Shown piece by piece: positions 1-8,460 of a DNA stretch of 16,250 nucleotides. The translations under genes and the position numbers were made by a program. Within the stretch, counting starts at the first letter, position 1. Each line of letters starts with the position of its first letter. This stretch comes from an uncultured Odoribacter sp. GTDB taxonomy: Bacteria > Bacteroidota > Bacteroidia > Bacteroidales > Marinifilaceae. The notes under the pieces are model-generated. The model was given only the letters and a program-made list of their open reading frames with translations. It was not told the DNA's origin and did not search any database. The stretch lies in contig CAJKZL010000014.1 of NCBI GenBank assembly GCA_905204385.1, forward strand, positions 1 to 16,250, given 5' to 3'.

Positions 1-1
1 A

Positions 2-439
2 ACATCAATGCAGATTCTAATGGAAGCCTCTAAAGGGCTGTCAGTCACCTTCCACCGGGCATTTGACGTATGTCGTAATCCTCAAAAGGCACTGGAGGAG
101 ATCATAGAGCTGGGATGCAACCGTATTCTGACTTCCGGGCAGCAACCTACGGCTGAACAAGGTATCGGTCTTTTAAAAGAATTGCAAGGATTGGCTGCGG
201 GAAGAATTACGTTACTTGCCGACTGTGGAGTAAATGAAAATAATATTGCGCGGATTGCGGCAGAAACCGGAATCAATGAGTTTCATTTCTCGGCACGCGA
301 AAGTATTCAAAGTGAAATGAAATTCAGAAATGAAGTTGTCTCAATGGGAGGAACAGTACATATCAACGAGTACGAACGAAATGTGACTTCCGTGCGAAGA
401 GTCAAAGAAACAGTGGAGGCTTTATATAAAGGAATGTAA
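2..439 (+). CDS. cutC: Copper homeostasis protein CutC, 3' part
   Basis: This is the C-terminal part of a CutC-family TIM-barrel protein. The reading frame is open to the left edge (codons ACA TCA precede the first visible ATG at 8), so the gene is cut by the window and about 145 residues remain of a family normally near 240-250. Recognisable family segments are VTFHRAFDVCRNP, the GCNRILTSGQ strand, LADCGVNENN and FHFSARE close to the end. The name comes from copper tolerance phenotypes in E. coli; the biochemical role is not settled. The next gene is on the opposite strand and the reading frame is followed by a strong hairpin at 465-509, so cutC ends its transcript here. Family assignment is secure; function follows the family name only. 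Confidence 0.88.
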   Translation, partial: TSMQILMEASKGLSVTFHRAFDVCRNPQKALEEIIELGCNRILTSGQQPTAEQGIGLLKELQGLAAGRITLLADCGVNENNIARIAAETGINEFHFSARESIQSEMKFRNEVVSMGGTVHINEYERNVTSVRRVKETVEALYKGM

Positions 440-464
440 GTTATCGCCTCTCTACTATATACTA

Positions 465-509
465 AGAAATGGTGAACATACAGCTTTAAGCCTTTTGTTC
501 ACCATTTCT
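465..509 (+). terminator. Rho-independent terminator after cutC
   Basis: Perfect 14-bp arms, AGAAATGGTGAACA at 465-478 and its complement at 496-509, with a 17-base loop and followed by ATTTT. It lies 25 bases after the cutC stop and between convergent genes, so it could also stop readthrough from the oadB side, although the T tract is weak in that direction. Confidence 0.75.
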
Positions 510-557
510 ATTTTGCATTACCACCAGCGGTATCAAGAAAAACCGCTATACCTTTAT

Positions 558-1772
558 TTATAAATAAGGAATCACCGTAATATAAATACCTGTAATAATA
601 GCCGAAGTAATTACTCCCGAGATATTAGCTCCCAAGGCATCTCCCAAGATGAATGAGTCCGGATTATCTTTGCTTACAATCTTTTGTGCAACCTTTGCGG
701 TAGTCGGCACACAGCTAACAGCCGCAATACCGATGACCGGATTGTAATTACCCCGTTTAATAATATACATGATATATCCTCCGATTATTCCTCCGATACC
801 GGAAAGTAATAATGCTACAATGCCTAATACTAATAGTTTCAATATCTTCGGATCGAGCAGCAGATGTGCATCACAAAGTACACCCAGCAACACGCCCAAC
901 ATAAAAGTCGATCCATAAAGCAGCGGACCGCTCACAAAATCATAAATGTGTTTCATACCCGACTCACGAACAGCAACCCCCAGGAACAAAGAGAAGAACA
1001 AAGGAGCAGCTACCGTGAATTAGAAACAGAGAATAGCACAAAGAACAGCAGAGAAAGCCAGTTTCACTTTGGCATCGTAATTCTTCGGCGCCTTCTTGGT
1101 CACCATCTTAATAGAACGGAAACGTTTGGGAACCAACAGTTTCACAAGGTAAGGATAGCCTCCATACGTCAATCCTAAATAAAGATAGGCAACCACCGTA
1201 ATAGGCACAAACAAATGCTTTGCCAATGCCAGTGAAGTAAACAATACCATCGGTCCGTCTGCTCCACCTACCATAGCCACTGATGCACTTTCTTTGAGAG
1301 TCAGGCCGAGAGCGGAAGCAATAGGAACTGTCAGGAAAGTGCCCAATTCTGCACACAGAGCAAGGAATATACTTGCAAATGGTTTCTGAAGCAGGAATCC
1401 GACATCCAAAAGCGTCCCGATACCCATAAAGACAAAGCAAGCTATGAGTCCATTACTAAACGTCAGAGTGTAAACAGGTTGCAGGAAATCTATCTGCATG
1501 GTATTCATTAATTGATCCGTATCTGAAAGCATTGGATCAAGAAAGAGGTTACCCAGTGTGCCGTCGGGCATAATCAGTGTTCCGCAGTTGATAGCTACCA
1601 TTCCCAGTCCCATAGGGATCATCACCATAGGTTCGAGGATACCTTTCCAACCTAAATAGATTAGTAACAGACCGAGCAGTGCCAGAAAAACTCTTGCAGA
1701 AGCAAGTACCCCTCCGCTTGCCATCATTGTACCAATACCTTGAAATAAGGTAGCAAAATCTATATTTTCCAT
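558..1772 (-). pseudogene. oadB: OadB/MmdB-type sodium-pump decarboxylase beta subunit, interrupted by an in-frame TAA
   Basis: The frame from ATG at 1772 to the stop at 558 encodes a 404-position membrane protein of the beta-subunit family of Na+-translocating oxaloacetate/methylmalonyl-CoA/glutaconyl-CoA decarboxylases, which carry out carboxyl-biotin decarboxylation coupled to Na+ export. Family stretches are visible throughout: GGVLASARVFLALLGLLLIYLG, MVGGADGPMVLFTSLALAKHLF, VRESGMKHIYDFVSGPLL, IGIAAVSCVPTTAKVAQKI, LGANISGVITSAI. A TAA at 1022-1020 is codon 251 and falls between KLAFSAVLCAILCF and TVAAPLFFSLFLG; the frame is the same on both sides, so this is a point nonsense rather than a frameshift. 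The stop separates the C-terminal membrane half from the rest, so the product is probably dead unless this is a base-calling error. It starts 14 bases after the OadG-like gene, with which it is presumably cotranscribed. The alpha subunit and biotin carrier are not in the window. Confidence 0.8.
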
Positions 1773-1786
1773 AAATTAGTTTCCTT

Positions 1787-2218
1787 TTATTGTTTGTTGT
1801 TAGTAAGTTTCTTTGAGTTCTTCTTATTGACATGCGCCTGCTCTTCTTCCCGCAGAAAGAATTCACGGGTATCCTGCGAATAATAATAATTCACCAGATT
1901 ATTTTCTGAAGCTCCCGGACTCACTCCATGATAATAGCCGGAGTAGCCAGTAAAGTTTCTGTCAATCCCCCTACTGTAGTCTTCACGAGAATCACCTAAA
2001 GCATCTTCATCTGCAATAGGTATCTGCCGGACTAATCTTTCCACCTTCTGCCGATGCTGCCGCCAGCGTCGTAACCGGAGTAGTTCCAAACGGTGGGAAC
2101 TATAAAAGTCAAATGAATCAGCCGCATAAGCAATCAACTTAATGACCGCAGCGACAAAAAAACCGATGAGGAAAGTCAGCCCCATCATCGCAAGAGTAGA
2201 TAGTATTAAATGAGTCAT
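1787..2218 (-). CDS. Small OadG-like membrane protein (hypothetical)
   Basis: A 143-residue protein if started at the ATG at 2218; an upstream in-frame ATG at 2302 adds 28 unremarkable residues and is less likely, because gamma-like subunits normally begin just before the membrane segment. One transmembrane helix lies at about residues 4-32 (LILSTLAMMGLTFLIGFFVAAV...), followed by a basic stretch rich in Arg and His (LELLRLRRWRQHRQKVERL) and a polar tail with many Tyr and Asn, ending in KKNSKKLTNNKQ. This layout and its place 14 bases before oadB suggest an accessory or gamma-like subunit of a sodium-pump decarboxylase (OadG/MmdD type). Sequence similarity to that family is weak by eye, so the role is inferred from position and architecture. 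Confidence 0.55.
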   Translation of the reverse strand: MTHLILSTLAMMGLTFLIGFFVAAVIKLIAYAADSFDFYSSHRLELLRLRRWRQHRQKVERLVRQIPIADEDALGDSREDYSRGIDRNFTGYSGYYHGVSPGASENNLVNYYYSQDTREFFLREEEQAHVNKKNSKKLTNNKQ

Positions 2219-2263
2219 AGTAATATAAAAATTAGGTTGTACAATCATATTCAAAATAAAGAA

Positions 2264-2333
2264 GAGGCGCCCAATGGTGAAACCATTATAAAATTTAGAC
2301 ACACATGAAAGTTAATCCCACTGGGCATTCCTC
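2264..2333 (-). other. Imperfect inverted repeat upstream of the OadG-like gene
   Basis: GAGGCGCCCAATGG at 2264-2277 pairs with CCACTGGGCATTCCTC at 2318-2333 with a mismatch and a small bulge. It lies 46 bases upstream of the likely start at 2218 in a 246-base gap without a gene (2219-2464), so it may form a hairpin in the 5' leader. I saw no known riboswitch and no convincing Bacteroides-type promoter in this gap. Confidence 0.3.
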
Positions 2334-2464
2334 ATCACCATATAAAAACAATCGGCGGATATTATTTGCCTGAAATCACTTCGGTATATATCCTTGCTTT
2401 TATACGACGTAACTCCCGTTTCACAACGGAAAACACAATATTTTAGTCCTTAAATACCTTATCA

Positions 2465-3307
2465 TTAGTATTCAGGAGGTATATCATTCAACTGGGCTTT
2501 GGTAAATACAGGACCGTCTTTGCAGACATACAACTTCCCGACATTACACCGTCCACATTTTCCAACACCACATTTCATCCGGTTCTCCAGGGTGGTATAA
2601 ATATTCTCATCGGCAAAGCCTAACTTCTCCAATACAGGAAAAGTGAACTTTATCATCACCGGAGGTCCGCAAACTATTGCCACGGAATCTGCACTGGCAG
2701 GTGCAGCAGCCTCAAGCACCGAAGGTACAAAACCGACTTTTCCTGTCCAGTCGGGAGTCTCCCCCCCAGGATCAACCGTAGTTATCAGATTGACATCCGG
2801 ACGGTTTTCCCATTCTTTCAGCTCTTCTTTATATACCAGGTCGTTAACAGACTTGGCTCCGTAAACAATCGTTATATCTTTAAAATCTTCCCGCCTGTCC
2901 AATGCATTCCAGATGACGCAACGCATCGGCGGAAGTGCTATACCACCTGCAACGAACAACAGATTCTTTCCTTTCCACTCGTCCAACGGAAATGTGTTTC
3001 CGAAAGGTCCGCGAAAACCGACGGTAGCTCCTTCTTCCAGTTTGGCAAGTCCGGTAGTCACCCGTCCTGCCTGGCGAAATGTACACTCGATATATCCTTT
3101 ACGAGTAGGCGACGAAGCAATACAGAAAGTTGACTCTCCTTCACCAAACGCAGAGTATTCACCGAACTGTCCGGCTTTGAAGTGAAAAGCTTCTCCTTCC
3201 TTCTCGTCTTTAAATCTTAACCGGAAAGTCTTGACTCCCGGAGCTTCATGGGTTATCTTCTCAATCACCATCAGGTGCGGAAGATATATATTCGACTGCT
3301 CATTCAT
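2465..3307 (-). CDS. flxA: FlxA-type FAD/NAD(P)H oxidoreductase subunit (PyrK/AsrB-like)
   Basis: A 280-residue protein of the ferredoxin-reductase superfamily, closest in layout to AsrB and the dihydroorotate dehydrogenase electron-transfer subunit. In order: an FAD-binding beta-barrel (KAGQFGEYSAFG, then FCIASSP near residues 61-67), the GPFGNTFP turn, an NAD(P)-binding domain opening with FVAGGIALPP, the CGPPVMIKF motif, and a C-terminal cysteine set CGVGKCGRCNVGKLYVC that fits a [2Fe-2S] cluster. In FlxABCD-HdrABC systems FlxA is the NADH-oxidising entry point that passes electrons through the iron-sulfur subunits to HdrA. It is the last gene of the operon; its ATG overlaps the end of flxB by 8 bases, which suggests translational coupling. 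The protein is cytoplasmic, with no signal peptide or membrane segment. Family is certain; the Flx assignment rests on the operon. Confidence 0.85.
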   Translation of the reverse strand: MNEQSNIYLPHLMVIEKITHEAPGVKTFRLRFKDEKEGEAFHFKAGQFGEYSAFGEGESTFCIASSPTRKGYIECTFRQAGRVTTGLAKLEEGATVGFRGPFGNTFPLDEWKGKNLLFVAGGIALPPMRCVIWNALDRREDFKDITIVYGAKSVNDLVYKEELKEWENRPDVNLITTVDPGGETPDWTGKVGFVPSVLEAAAPASADSVAIVCGPPVMIKFTFPVLEKLGFADENIYTTLENRMKCGVGKCGRCNVGKLYVCKDGPVFTKAQLNDIPPEY

Positions 3308-4313
3308 GGCTTGATATCGATATTAAGTGTTCAAGTATATTCATATCTACCGGGCAGGCACGCGAACAACGCCCGCATCCGGTACAACCAGTTTCCTGTA
3401 TCCGTTCAGGCATATAGGAGAACTTATGCAAAATGCGCTGACGCCAACGGGTGCTTTGTGTCGGGCGCGGATTATGTCCGGACGTATGGAGGGTAAACAG
3501 CGAAAAGCCGCAAGAATCCCAACAACGGACACGATGACCGGACGAACCTTTGGCATCTTCCTGAATATCAAAACAGGCACAGGTTGGACAAACATAAGCG
3601 CATGCGCCACATCCCAAACAGCGTTCGGACTGTTGTTTCCAAACAGGACTGTCGAATGCTCCCGCCAACTTCTCACGTACATTATCAACATTGAAACGGG
3701 TGGGAACGGATGCCAGATATTGTTCCTTATCTATTTCTTCGGCAGGTGTATATTCTTTCACAAAGAATTTAACTAATGCTTTGCCTTTTGCTGTCAAGAC
3801 TTCCACCAATGCACTCTGATCCGGCAACTCCGTAATCTGAATATCACTGCCGGCAGTATTACCGGGCCCCCCGTGAACGGAAGTACAGAAACATGATTCA
3901 TCGCATTGTGCACAACTGAAGCTGATTAATGTCATTTTCTCCCGCCGGGCATTATATAGTTTATCTTTATAATCCCAATTAAAAATACCGGAAAGGGGTG
4001 CAACCCCTGCCGCATCACAAGGACGGATTTTCCAGAGAATCGTTTCGGGAATGGCATGAATATCCGCTTCCTGCAAAGTAGCTTCTTTCCCGTCTTTCTG
4101 ATAAGAGAACAGAACTTCTGTTTTCGGGAACGCAAAGCGTTTAGCCGACTGGGTAGTCTGCACATAGTCCGTCGCTACCTCATCGTAAGAAGTCACTCTT
4201 TTGAAGTCTACTTTATCTCCTGAATGCACAGGAGCAAAAATATGCATTTCCTTTTTCACCATCTGGTGAAACCATTCTTGCAGACTGCTTTTACTGATAT
4301 GTAGATTTTCCAT
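3300..4313 (-). CDS. flxB: FlxB-type 4Fe-4S dicluster protein (AsrA-like)
   Basis: A 337-residue cytoplasmic iron-sulfur protein resembling anaerobic sulfite reductase subunit A and hydrogenase beta-like subunits. The first 200 residues include the family's RPCDAAGVAPLS segment (98-108) and a cysteine-rich patch CAQCDESCFCTSVHGGPG (134-151). Two ferredoxin-like [4Fe-4S] motifs follow: CLGCGACAYVCPTC at 232-245 and CTGCGRCSRACP at 310-321. In the Flx-Hdr complex this subunit would relay electrons between the FAD subunit FlxA and the other iron-sulfur proteins. It starts 9 bases after flxC and overlaps flxA by 8 bases. AsrA itself can be excluded as the main role because no asrC sulfite reductase gene accompanies it and the neighbours are hdr genes. 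Confidence 0.83.
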   Translation of the reverse strand: MENLHISKSSLQEWFHQMVKKEMHIFAPVHSGDKVDFKRVTSYDEVATDYVQTTQSAKRFAFPKTEVLFSYQKDGKEATLQEADIHAIPETILWKIRPCDAAGVAPLSGIFNWDYKDKLYNARREKMTLISFSCAQCDESCFCTSVHGGPGNTAGSDIQITELPDQSALVEVLTAKGKALVKFFVKEYTPAEEIDKEQYLASVPTRFNVDNVREKLAGAFDSPVWKQQSERCLGCGACAYVCPTCACFDIQEDAKGSSGHRVRCWDSCGFSLFTLHTSGHNPRPTQSTRWRQRILHKFSYMPERIQETGCTGCGRCSRACPVDMNILEHLISISSHE

Positions 4314-4322
4314 TACTTTCTT

Positions 4323-5123
4323 TTAATGTATAAAGTTCTCTTTATCTTCTGCCTTGAAGGTAGAAAGTACATTTCCCGCAGGATTGATAGCACCGGGAGC
4401 AACCCCGAACTCGTCCTGAATGTCTTCCATCATACTTTGTGTCATCAAATGAAGAGGAATACCCACCGGACAGGCTTGTTTACAAGCGCCACAACCGATA
4501 CAGCGTCCTGCCATGTGCATCACGCGGTTAATCTGCCACTCCATATTTGTCAGCGGAGCAGACCAGGGTTGTACCCACTGCGGACAATTGACCTCCACAA
4601 TACACCGGCTGCAATAACCCAACGGACAGGCAGCCCGGCAAGCATAACATTTGATGCATTTCGACATTTCCCCCATCCAGTATTTCCACCGCTCTTCACG
4701 ACTCATCTTTTTCAGACGATCAATCAGTTGAAGATTCTCCTCACTAATAGTCAAGGGAAAGTCTGCCAGATATGTTTTTATTTCATCGAATCCTTTAAAC
4801 TGGATAAGTTCTCCATGTCCGTCAACGGTCAGTACCAGAAGATTATCTTCTTTCAACTGGTTTTCGAATGCCAATTGAACAACCGTCCGTAATGCCGGTA
4901 CTGTAGCTGTTATAGCCACTTTGCCTGTTCCTGTCAATTCCCGTTTTGTCAGATAAACTGCGATATTATTCGTGCAACGGTCGTCCAGTATCAGTCTGTC
5001 GGCATTTTCAGCCTGCCGGCAAAAGAGAGGACGTGTTCCGTGGTTTCCTTCTTCATAGCCTATCACAAGATTCACCTCTCCTTCTTGTAACAAAGCAACT
5101 GCTTTTTCTGTCAGTTTACTCAT
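4323..5123 (-). CDS. flxC: FlxC-type 4Fe-4S dicluster protein
   Basis: A 266-residue protein when started at the ATG at 5123, which overlaps the flxD stop by 8 bases; the longer frame to 5207 only adds sequence that lies inside flxD. The N-terminal 140 residues contain no cysteine motif and look like a small globular domain (VNLVIGYEEGNHGTRPLF, VTVDGHGELIQFKGFDE). The C-terminal half carries CIKCYACRAACPLGYCSRC at 156-174 and CIGCGACKQACP at 208-219, fitting two [4Fe-4S] clusters with additional cysteines (C171, C174, C180). This matches the FlxC component of NADH dehydrogenase/heterodisulfide reductase operons, an internal electron relay. Its exact contact partners cannot be read from sequence. 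No signal peptide, so it should be cytoplasmic. Confidence 0.8.
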   Translation of the reverse strand: MSKLTEKAVALLQEGEVNLVIGYEEGNHGTRPLFCRQAENADRLILDDRCTNNIAVYLTKRELTGTGKVAITATVPALRTVVQLAFENQLKEDNLLVLTVDGHGELIQFKGFDEIKTYLADFPLTISEENLQLIDRLKKMSREERWKYWMGEMSKCIKCYACRAACPLGYCSRCIVEVNCPQWVQPWSAPLTNMEWQINRVMHMAGRCIGCGACKQACPVGIPLHLMTQSMMEDIQDEFGVAPGAINPAGNVLSTFKAEDKENFIH

Positions 5124-5589
5124 AGATAGCCTCCTTTTCCAAATAGTCCGAAGCTTTCTGATACTCCAGATAAGGTCCCAGTTCACGGATTCCGGCAACT
5201 GTCTCATTCACCAGATCAGCCCACTTGGCCCCCTCTGCCGCCGCCACCCATGAATAACGGATACGACGTACATCAATTCCCAGGAAGTCGAGCAGTCCGC
5301 GGAATACAATCCAACGACGACGTGCGTGGAAGTTTCCGGATGTATAATGACAGTCATTCGGATGACAACCCGAAACGATAATTCCATCAGCACCTCCGGC
5401 AAAGGCTTTCAACAGTAACATAAAGTCAATTCTTCCTGTGCAGGGGAAGCGGACAATTTCTACATTAGTCGCATACTTCAACCTGCTCGTACCTGTCAGG
5501 TCTGCCCCGGCATACGTGCACCAATTACAGACAAAAGCTACAATGCGCGGTTCAAATTCCTGATTATTCTCGATCTTATTTTCGTTCAT
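5116..5589 (-). CDS. flxD: FlxD, MvhD-like delta subunit
   Basis: A 157-residue protein of the MvhD (methyl-viologen-reducing hydrogenase delta) family. Diagnostic pieces are VAFVCNWCTYAGADLTG (residues 18-34), VRFPCTGRID (46-55) and GADGIIVSGCHPNDCHY (66-82). Cysteines 21, 24, 50, 75 and 80 supply the conserved [2Fe-2S] ligands. In methanogens MvhD connects the hydrogenase to HdrA; here, without a hydrogenase gene nearby, it should connect the FlxABC NADH module to HdrA. It lies 14 bases after hdrA and overlaps flxC by 8 bases. Length is usual for the family, so the gene looks intact. Confidence 0.88.
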   Translation of the reverse strand: MNENKIENNQEFEPRIVAFVCNWCTYAGADLTGTSRLKYATNVEIVRFPCTGRIDFMLLLKAFAGGADGIIVSGCHPNDCHYTSGNFHARRRWIVFRGLLDFLGIDVRRIRYSWVAAAEGAKWADLVNETVAGIRELGPYLEYQKASDYLEKEAIYE

Positions 5590-5603
5590 AGCTTACTCTC
5601 TTT

Positions 5604-7604
5604 TTAATGGTTCAGCAATGCCATCACTTCGGCATAGACCTGTTCATTGGAATATCCTTGTATATCAATAGATTTGGAACGGCAGAAAGCAACACAAGTA
5701 CCACAACCCTGACAAAGTCCGGGATTTACTTTAGCAACTGTCTTTATTACATTTCCATTCCTGTCTTTTATTTCTTCACGTTCGATGGCCTGATAAGGAC
5801 AAGCTGTCTGACACATGAAGCATCCTACGCAAGTACTGAATAACGGAGGGGCAGTACGATTGACAACGGCTATCAACGGCTCACGAACCAGATTTGCCTG
5901 TGAAAACAATCCTGCTACTTTCACAGCGGCTCCCGAAGCCATTCCCACTGTTTCGGGAATATCTTTCGGTGCCTGACAGGCTCCTGCCAGATAGATTCCG
6001 GCTGTATTCGTTTCCACCGGTTTCAGTTTGGGGTGAGATTCGGCAAAGAACTGATAAGGGTCATAAGAATTGTGCATCTTCTGCGCCAGTTCTTCCGCTC
6101 CCTTGTTGGCAACTCCCGCTGTAGCAAGCACTACCATGTCAGCTTCTATCTCGACAGGTGATGCTCCCAACAGGGTGTCTACTCCTTTAACAATCAATTT
6201 ACCGTTCTTCTCATATATACGGGCGACGCGACCACGGACGTAATTCACTCCATCCTCTTCAATGGCACGGCGCACAAATTCTTCATAATTCTTTCCTCCG
6301 GCACGAATATCCATATAGAACACGTACGATTCGCCACCATGCACCTTGTGCTGATAAAGCATCGCATGTTTGGCTGTGTACATACAGCATATCTTAGAGC
6401 AATAAGGAATTCCTTTGGCCGGATCACGGGAACCGGCACAGGCTACAAATACAATCTTTTGAGGAATCTGTCCGTCAGACGGACGGCGAATCTCTCCGAA
6501 TGTAGGACCGGAAGCCGATGCCAGACGCTCAAACTGCAATCCGGTAATGACATCTTTATATTTCCCATATCCATATTCGGGAAAAAAGTCTGTATTCAAC
6601 ACATTGAATCCTGTAGTTACTACAATCGCTCCGACTTCTTCGGTGATAATACGGTCCTCTTGTCCGAAACGGATAGCCCCCGTAGGACATAGCTTTTCAC
6701 AGACTCCGCATTTACCATTGCGATAATGGGTACAATGTTCTTTATCAATCACCGGTTTATTGGGCACTGCTTGCGGAAAAGGAACATAAATAGCTGTACG
6801 CATTCCCAAACCGGCATTAAATTCGCTCGGTATCTTTTTGATGGGACATTTACTCGTACAAAGTCCGCAACCGGTACAAAAATTCTCATCAATGCTCTTC
6901 GCTTTCAGGCGTATACTGGCTTTAAAATTACCGATAAATCCTTCCACATGCTCCAGTTCGGCATACGTATAAAGAGTGATATTCGGATGCTGCGCTACTT
7001 CCACCATTCGGGGAGTAAGAATACACTGCGAACAGTCTAATGTAGGAAAAGTTTCCGAAAGCTGTGACATGTGTCCGCCGATGGACGGTTCTTTCTCTAC
7101 CAGAATGACCTGATGTCCGCAATTGGCGATGTCCAGACTTGCCTGAATTCCGGCAATTCCTCCTCCAATCACCAGTGCGTTTATGGTGATAGGAACCAGA
7201 ATGGGGACCAAAGGATGATTCCGCTTTACTTTTTCAACCAGACTTTTGACAATATCGACAGCCTTACGGGTAGTTGCCTCCCCTTTCTCATGTACCCAAG
7301 AGCAATGCTCACGAATATTAGCTATCTCGCACAGATAAGGATTCAATCCGGCTTCCGCACATGCTCTCCGAAAGGTAGGTTCATGCATTCGCGGAGAACA
7401 GGCAGCAACGACAACGCCATCCAATCCATATTCTTTAATGGCGTTCTTAATCAATGTCTGTCCCGGATCGGAACACATATATTTATAATCAATGGCATAG
7501 GCAACGCCTTCCATTTCTTTTGCCGCCTCGGCCACTTTTTCGCAGTCGACAGTTGCACTGATATTTTCACCGCAATGGCAGATAAAAACTCCTATTTTAG
7601 ACAT
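5604..7604 (-). CDS. hdrA: HdrA-like FAD and iron-sulfur subunit
   Basis: A 666-residue heterodisulfide reductase subunit A. The N-terminal domain (1-130) opens with MSKIGVFICHCGENI and has the cysteines C44, C69, C82, C92 and C101 typical of HdrA. An FAD-binding Rossmann fold follows, with LVIGGGIAGIQASLDIA at 144-160 and the LDCSQCILTPRM segment at 189-200. Four ferredoxin-type motifs are visible: CTGCGLCTSKCP at 243-254, a C291/C299/C302/C306 set, CVGCFMCQTACP at 592-603 and CQGCGTCVAFC at 631-641. In characterised systems the FAD of HdrA is the site of flavin-based electron bifurcation. Its ATG at 7604 overlaps the end of hdrB by 13 bases. The protein is cytoplasmic, complete and of the standard length for the short, non-fused HdrA class. 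Confidence 0.93.
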   Translation of the reverse strand: MSKIGVFICHCGENISATVDCEKVAEAAKEMEGVAYAIDYKYMCSDPGQTLIKNAIKEYGLDGVVVAACSPRMHEPTFRRACAEAGLNPYLCEIANIREHCSWVHEKGEATTRKAVDIVKSLVEKVKRNHPLVPILVPITINALVIGGGIAGIQASLDIANCGHQVILVEKEPSIGGHMSQLSETFPTLDCSQCILTPRMVEVAQHPNITLYTYAELEHVEGFIGNFKASIRLKAKSIDENFCTGCGLCTSKCPIKKIPSEFNAGLGMRTAIYVPFPQAVPNKPVIDKEHCTHYRNGKCGVCEKLCPTGAIRFGQEDRIITEEVGAIVVTTGFNVLNTDFFPEYGYGKYKDVITGLQFERLASASGPTFGEIRRPSDGQIPQKIVFVACAGSRDPAKGIPYCSKICCMYTAKHAMLYQHKVHGGESYVFYMDIRAGGKNYEEFVRRAIEEDGVNYVRGRVARIYEKNGKLIVKGVDTLLGASPVEIEADMVVLATAGVANKGAEELAQKMHNSYDPYQFFAESHPKLKPVETNTAGIYLAGACQAPKDIPETVGMASGAAVKVAGLFSQANLVREPLIAVVNRTAPPLFSTCVGCFMCQTACPYQAIEREEIKDRNGNVIKTVAKVNPGLCQGCGTCVAFCRSKSIDIQGYSNEQVYAEVMALLNH

Positions 7605-8458
7605 ACTTCCGCCTCCTTCAAATTTACAGCTACAAAATGACGTCCCAGTCCCAATTCCTTGGGAGTCAGTCCGACAGCCAGTCCGATAGCCTGTGTGATA
7701 TAAAGAACCGGTATGGTAACAGGTTTTGCCAGATAGTGGTTGATAGCAGGGCGACGCATATCCAAATTAGAATGACACATCGGACAAGCCACAATCACGG
7801 CTTCCGCTCCCCGGTCGTCAGCATCTTTCAGAATATTTCCCGAGAGACGTCCTACAAGGTCTGTGCGAGAAACGGACAAGCCCGCACCGCAACACTCCGT
7901 TTTGAAAGCCCAGTCAATAGGAGTGGCACCAATCAGAGACATGATTTTGTCCATGCTTTGCGGATCTTCCAGACGGTCGAAGTTTAATATTTTATGGGGA
8001 CGCACCAGCAAGCAGCCATAGTAACAAGCCACTTGATGAGCAAAAGGACGTACTATCTTCTCTTTTAATGCATCCAACATATATTTCTCTATCATCTGGA
8101 TGACATTCAATATTTTCACATTACCGAGGTAGCGCATTCCAACTGTAGTCAGTATTTCATCCTTCAATACTTCATTGTTCAATAATTCATATTGAGCAAC
8201 ACTCAAACGATTGTAACAGGAAGCGCAGGGGACAACGATTTCTTGAAATCCCTGTTGTTCTGCCAAAGCCAACACACGGGTAGGTAAGGCCAGAGACAAT
8301 TGTTTACTCATGGAGTGAGCTGCCGTTGCGCCGCAACAATTCCAGTCTTTCAACTCGATCAGTTCGAGTCCCATCACCTGTGCCAGTGCTTTGACTGATT
8401 CATTGTATTCACGAGAAGTTCCGTTTAGCGAACATCCCGGATAGAAACCGATTTTCAT
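7592..8458 (-). CDS. hdrB: HdrB-like CCG-domain subunit
   Basis: A 288-residue heterodisulfide reductase subunit B with two complete CCG domains. The first has C9, CC41-42 (WNCCGATAAHSMS) and CASC at 78-81; the second has C145, CC189-190 (ECCGAGLSVSRTD) and CPMC at 225-228. In methanogen HdrB these cysteine sets bind the noncubane [4Fe-4S] clusters that cleave the CoM-S-S-CoB disulfide. Bacteroidales do not make those coenzymes, so the natural substrate here must be another disulfide or thiol protein, which the sequence does not reveal. The gene starts 2 bases after the hdrC stop and overlaps hdrA by 13 bases. All key cysteines are present, so it should be functional if the operon is. Confidence 0.92.
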   Translation of the reverse strand: MKIGFYPGCSLNGTSREYNESVKALAQVMGLELIELKDWNCCGATAAHSMSKQLSLALPTRVLALAEQQGFQEIVVPCASCYNRLSVAQYELLNNEVLKDEILTTVGMRYLGNVKILNVIQMIEKYMLDALKEKIVRPFAHQVACYYGCLLVRPHKILNFDRLEDPQSMDKIMSLIGATPIDWAFKTECCGAGLSVSRTDLVGRLSGNILKDADDRGAEAVIVACPMCHSNLDMRRPAINHYLAKPVTIPVLYITQAIGLAVGLTPKELGLGRHFVAVNLKEAEVCLK

Positions 8459-8460
8459 AG

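Noticed and set aside
3327..3776. Plus-strand open frame of 149 codons opposite flxB
   Set aside because: It is a shadow of the cysteine-motif gene on the other strand and has no domain or start signal of its own.
3300..4313. Anaerobic sulfite reductase subunit A (asrA) with flxA as asrB
   Set aside because: The proteins are of that family, but there is no asrC and the genes are embedded in an hdr/mvhD operon, so the Flx assignment fits better.
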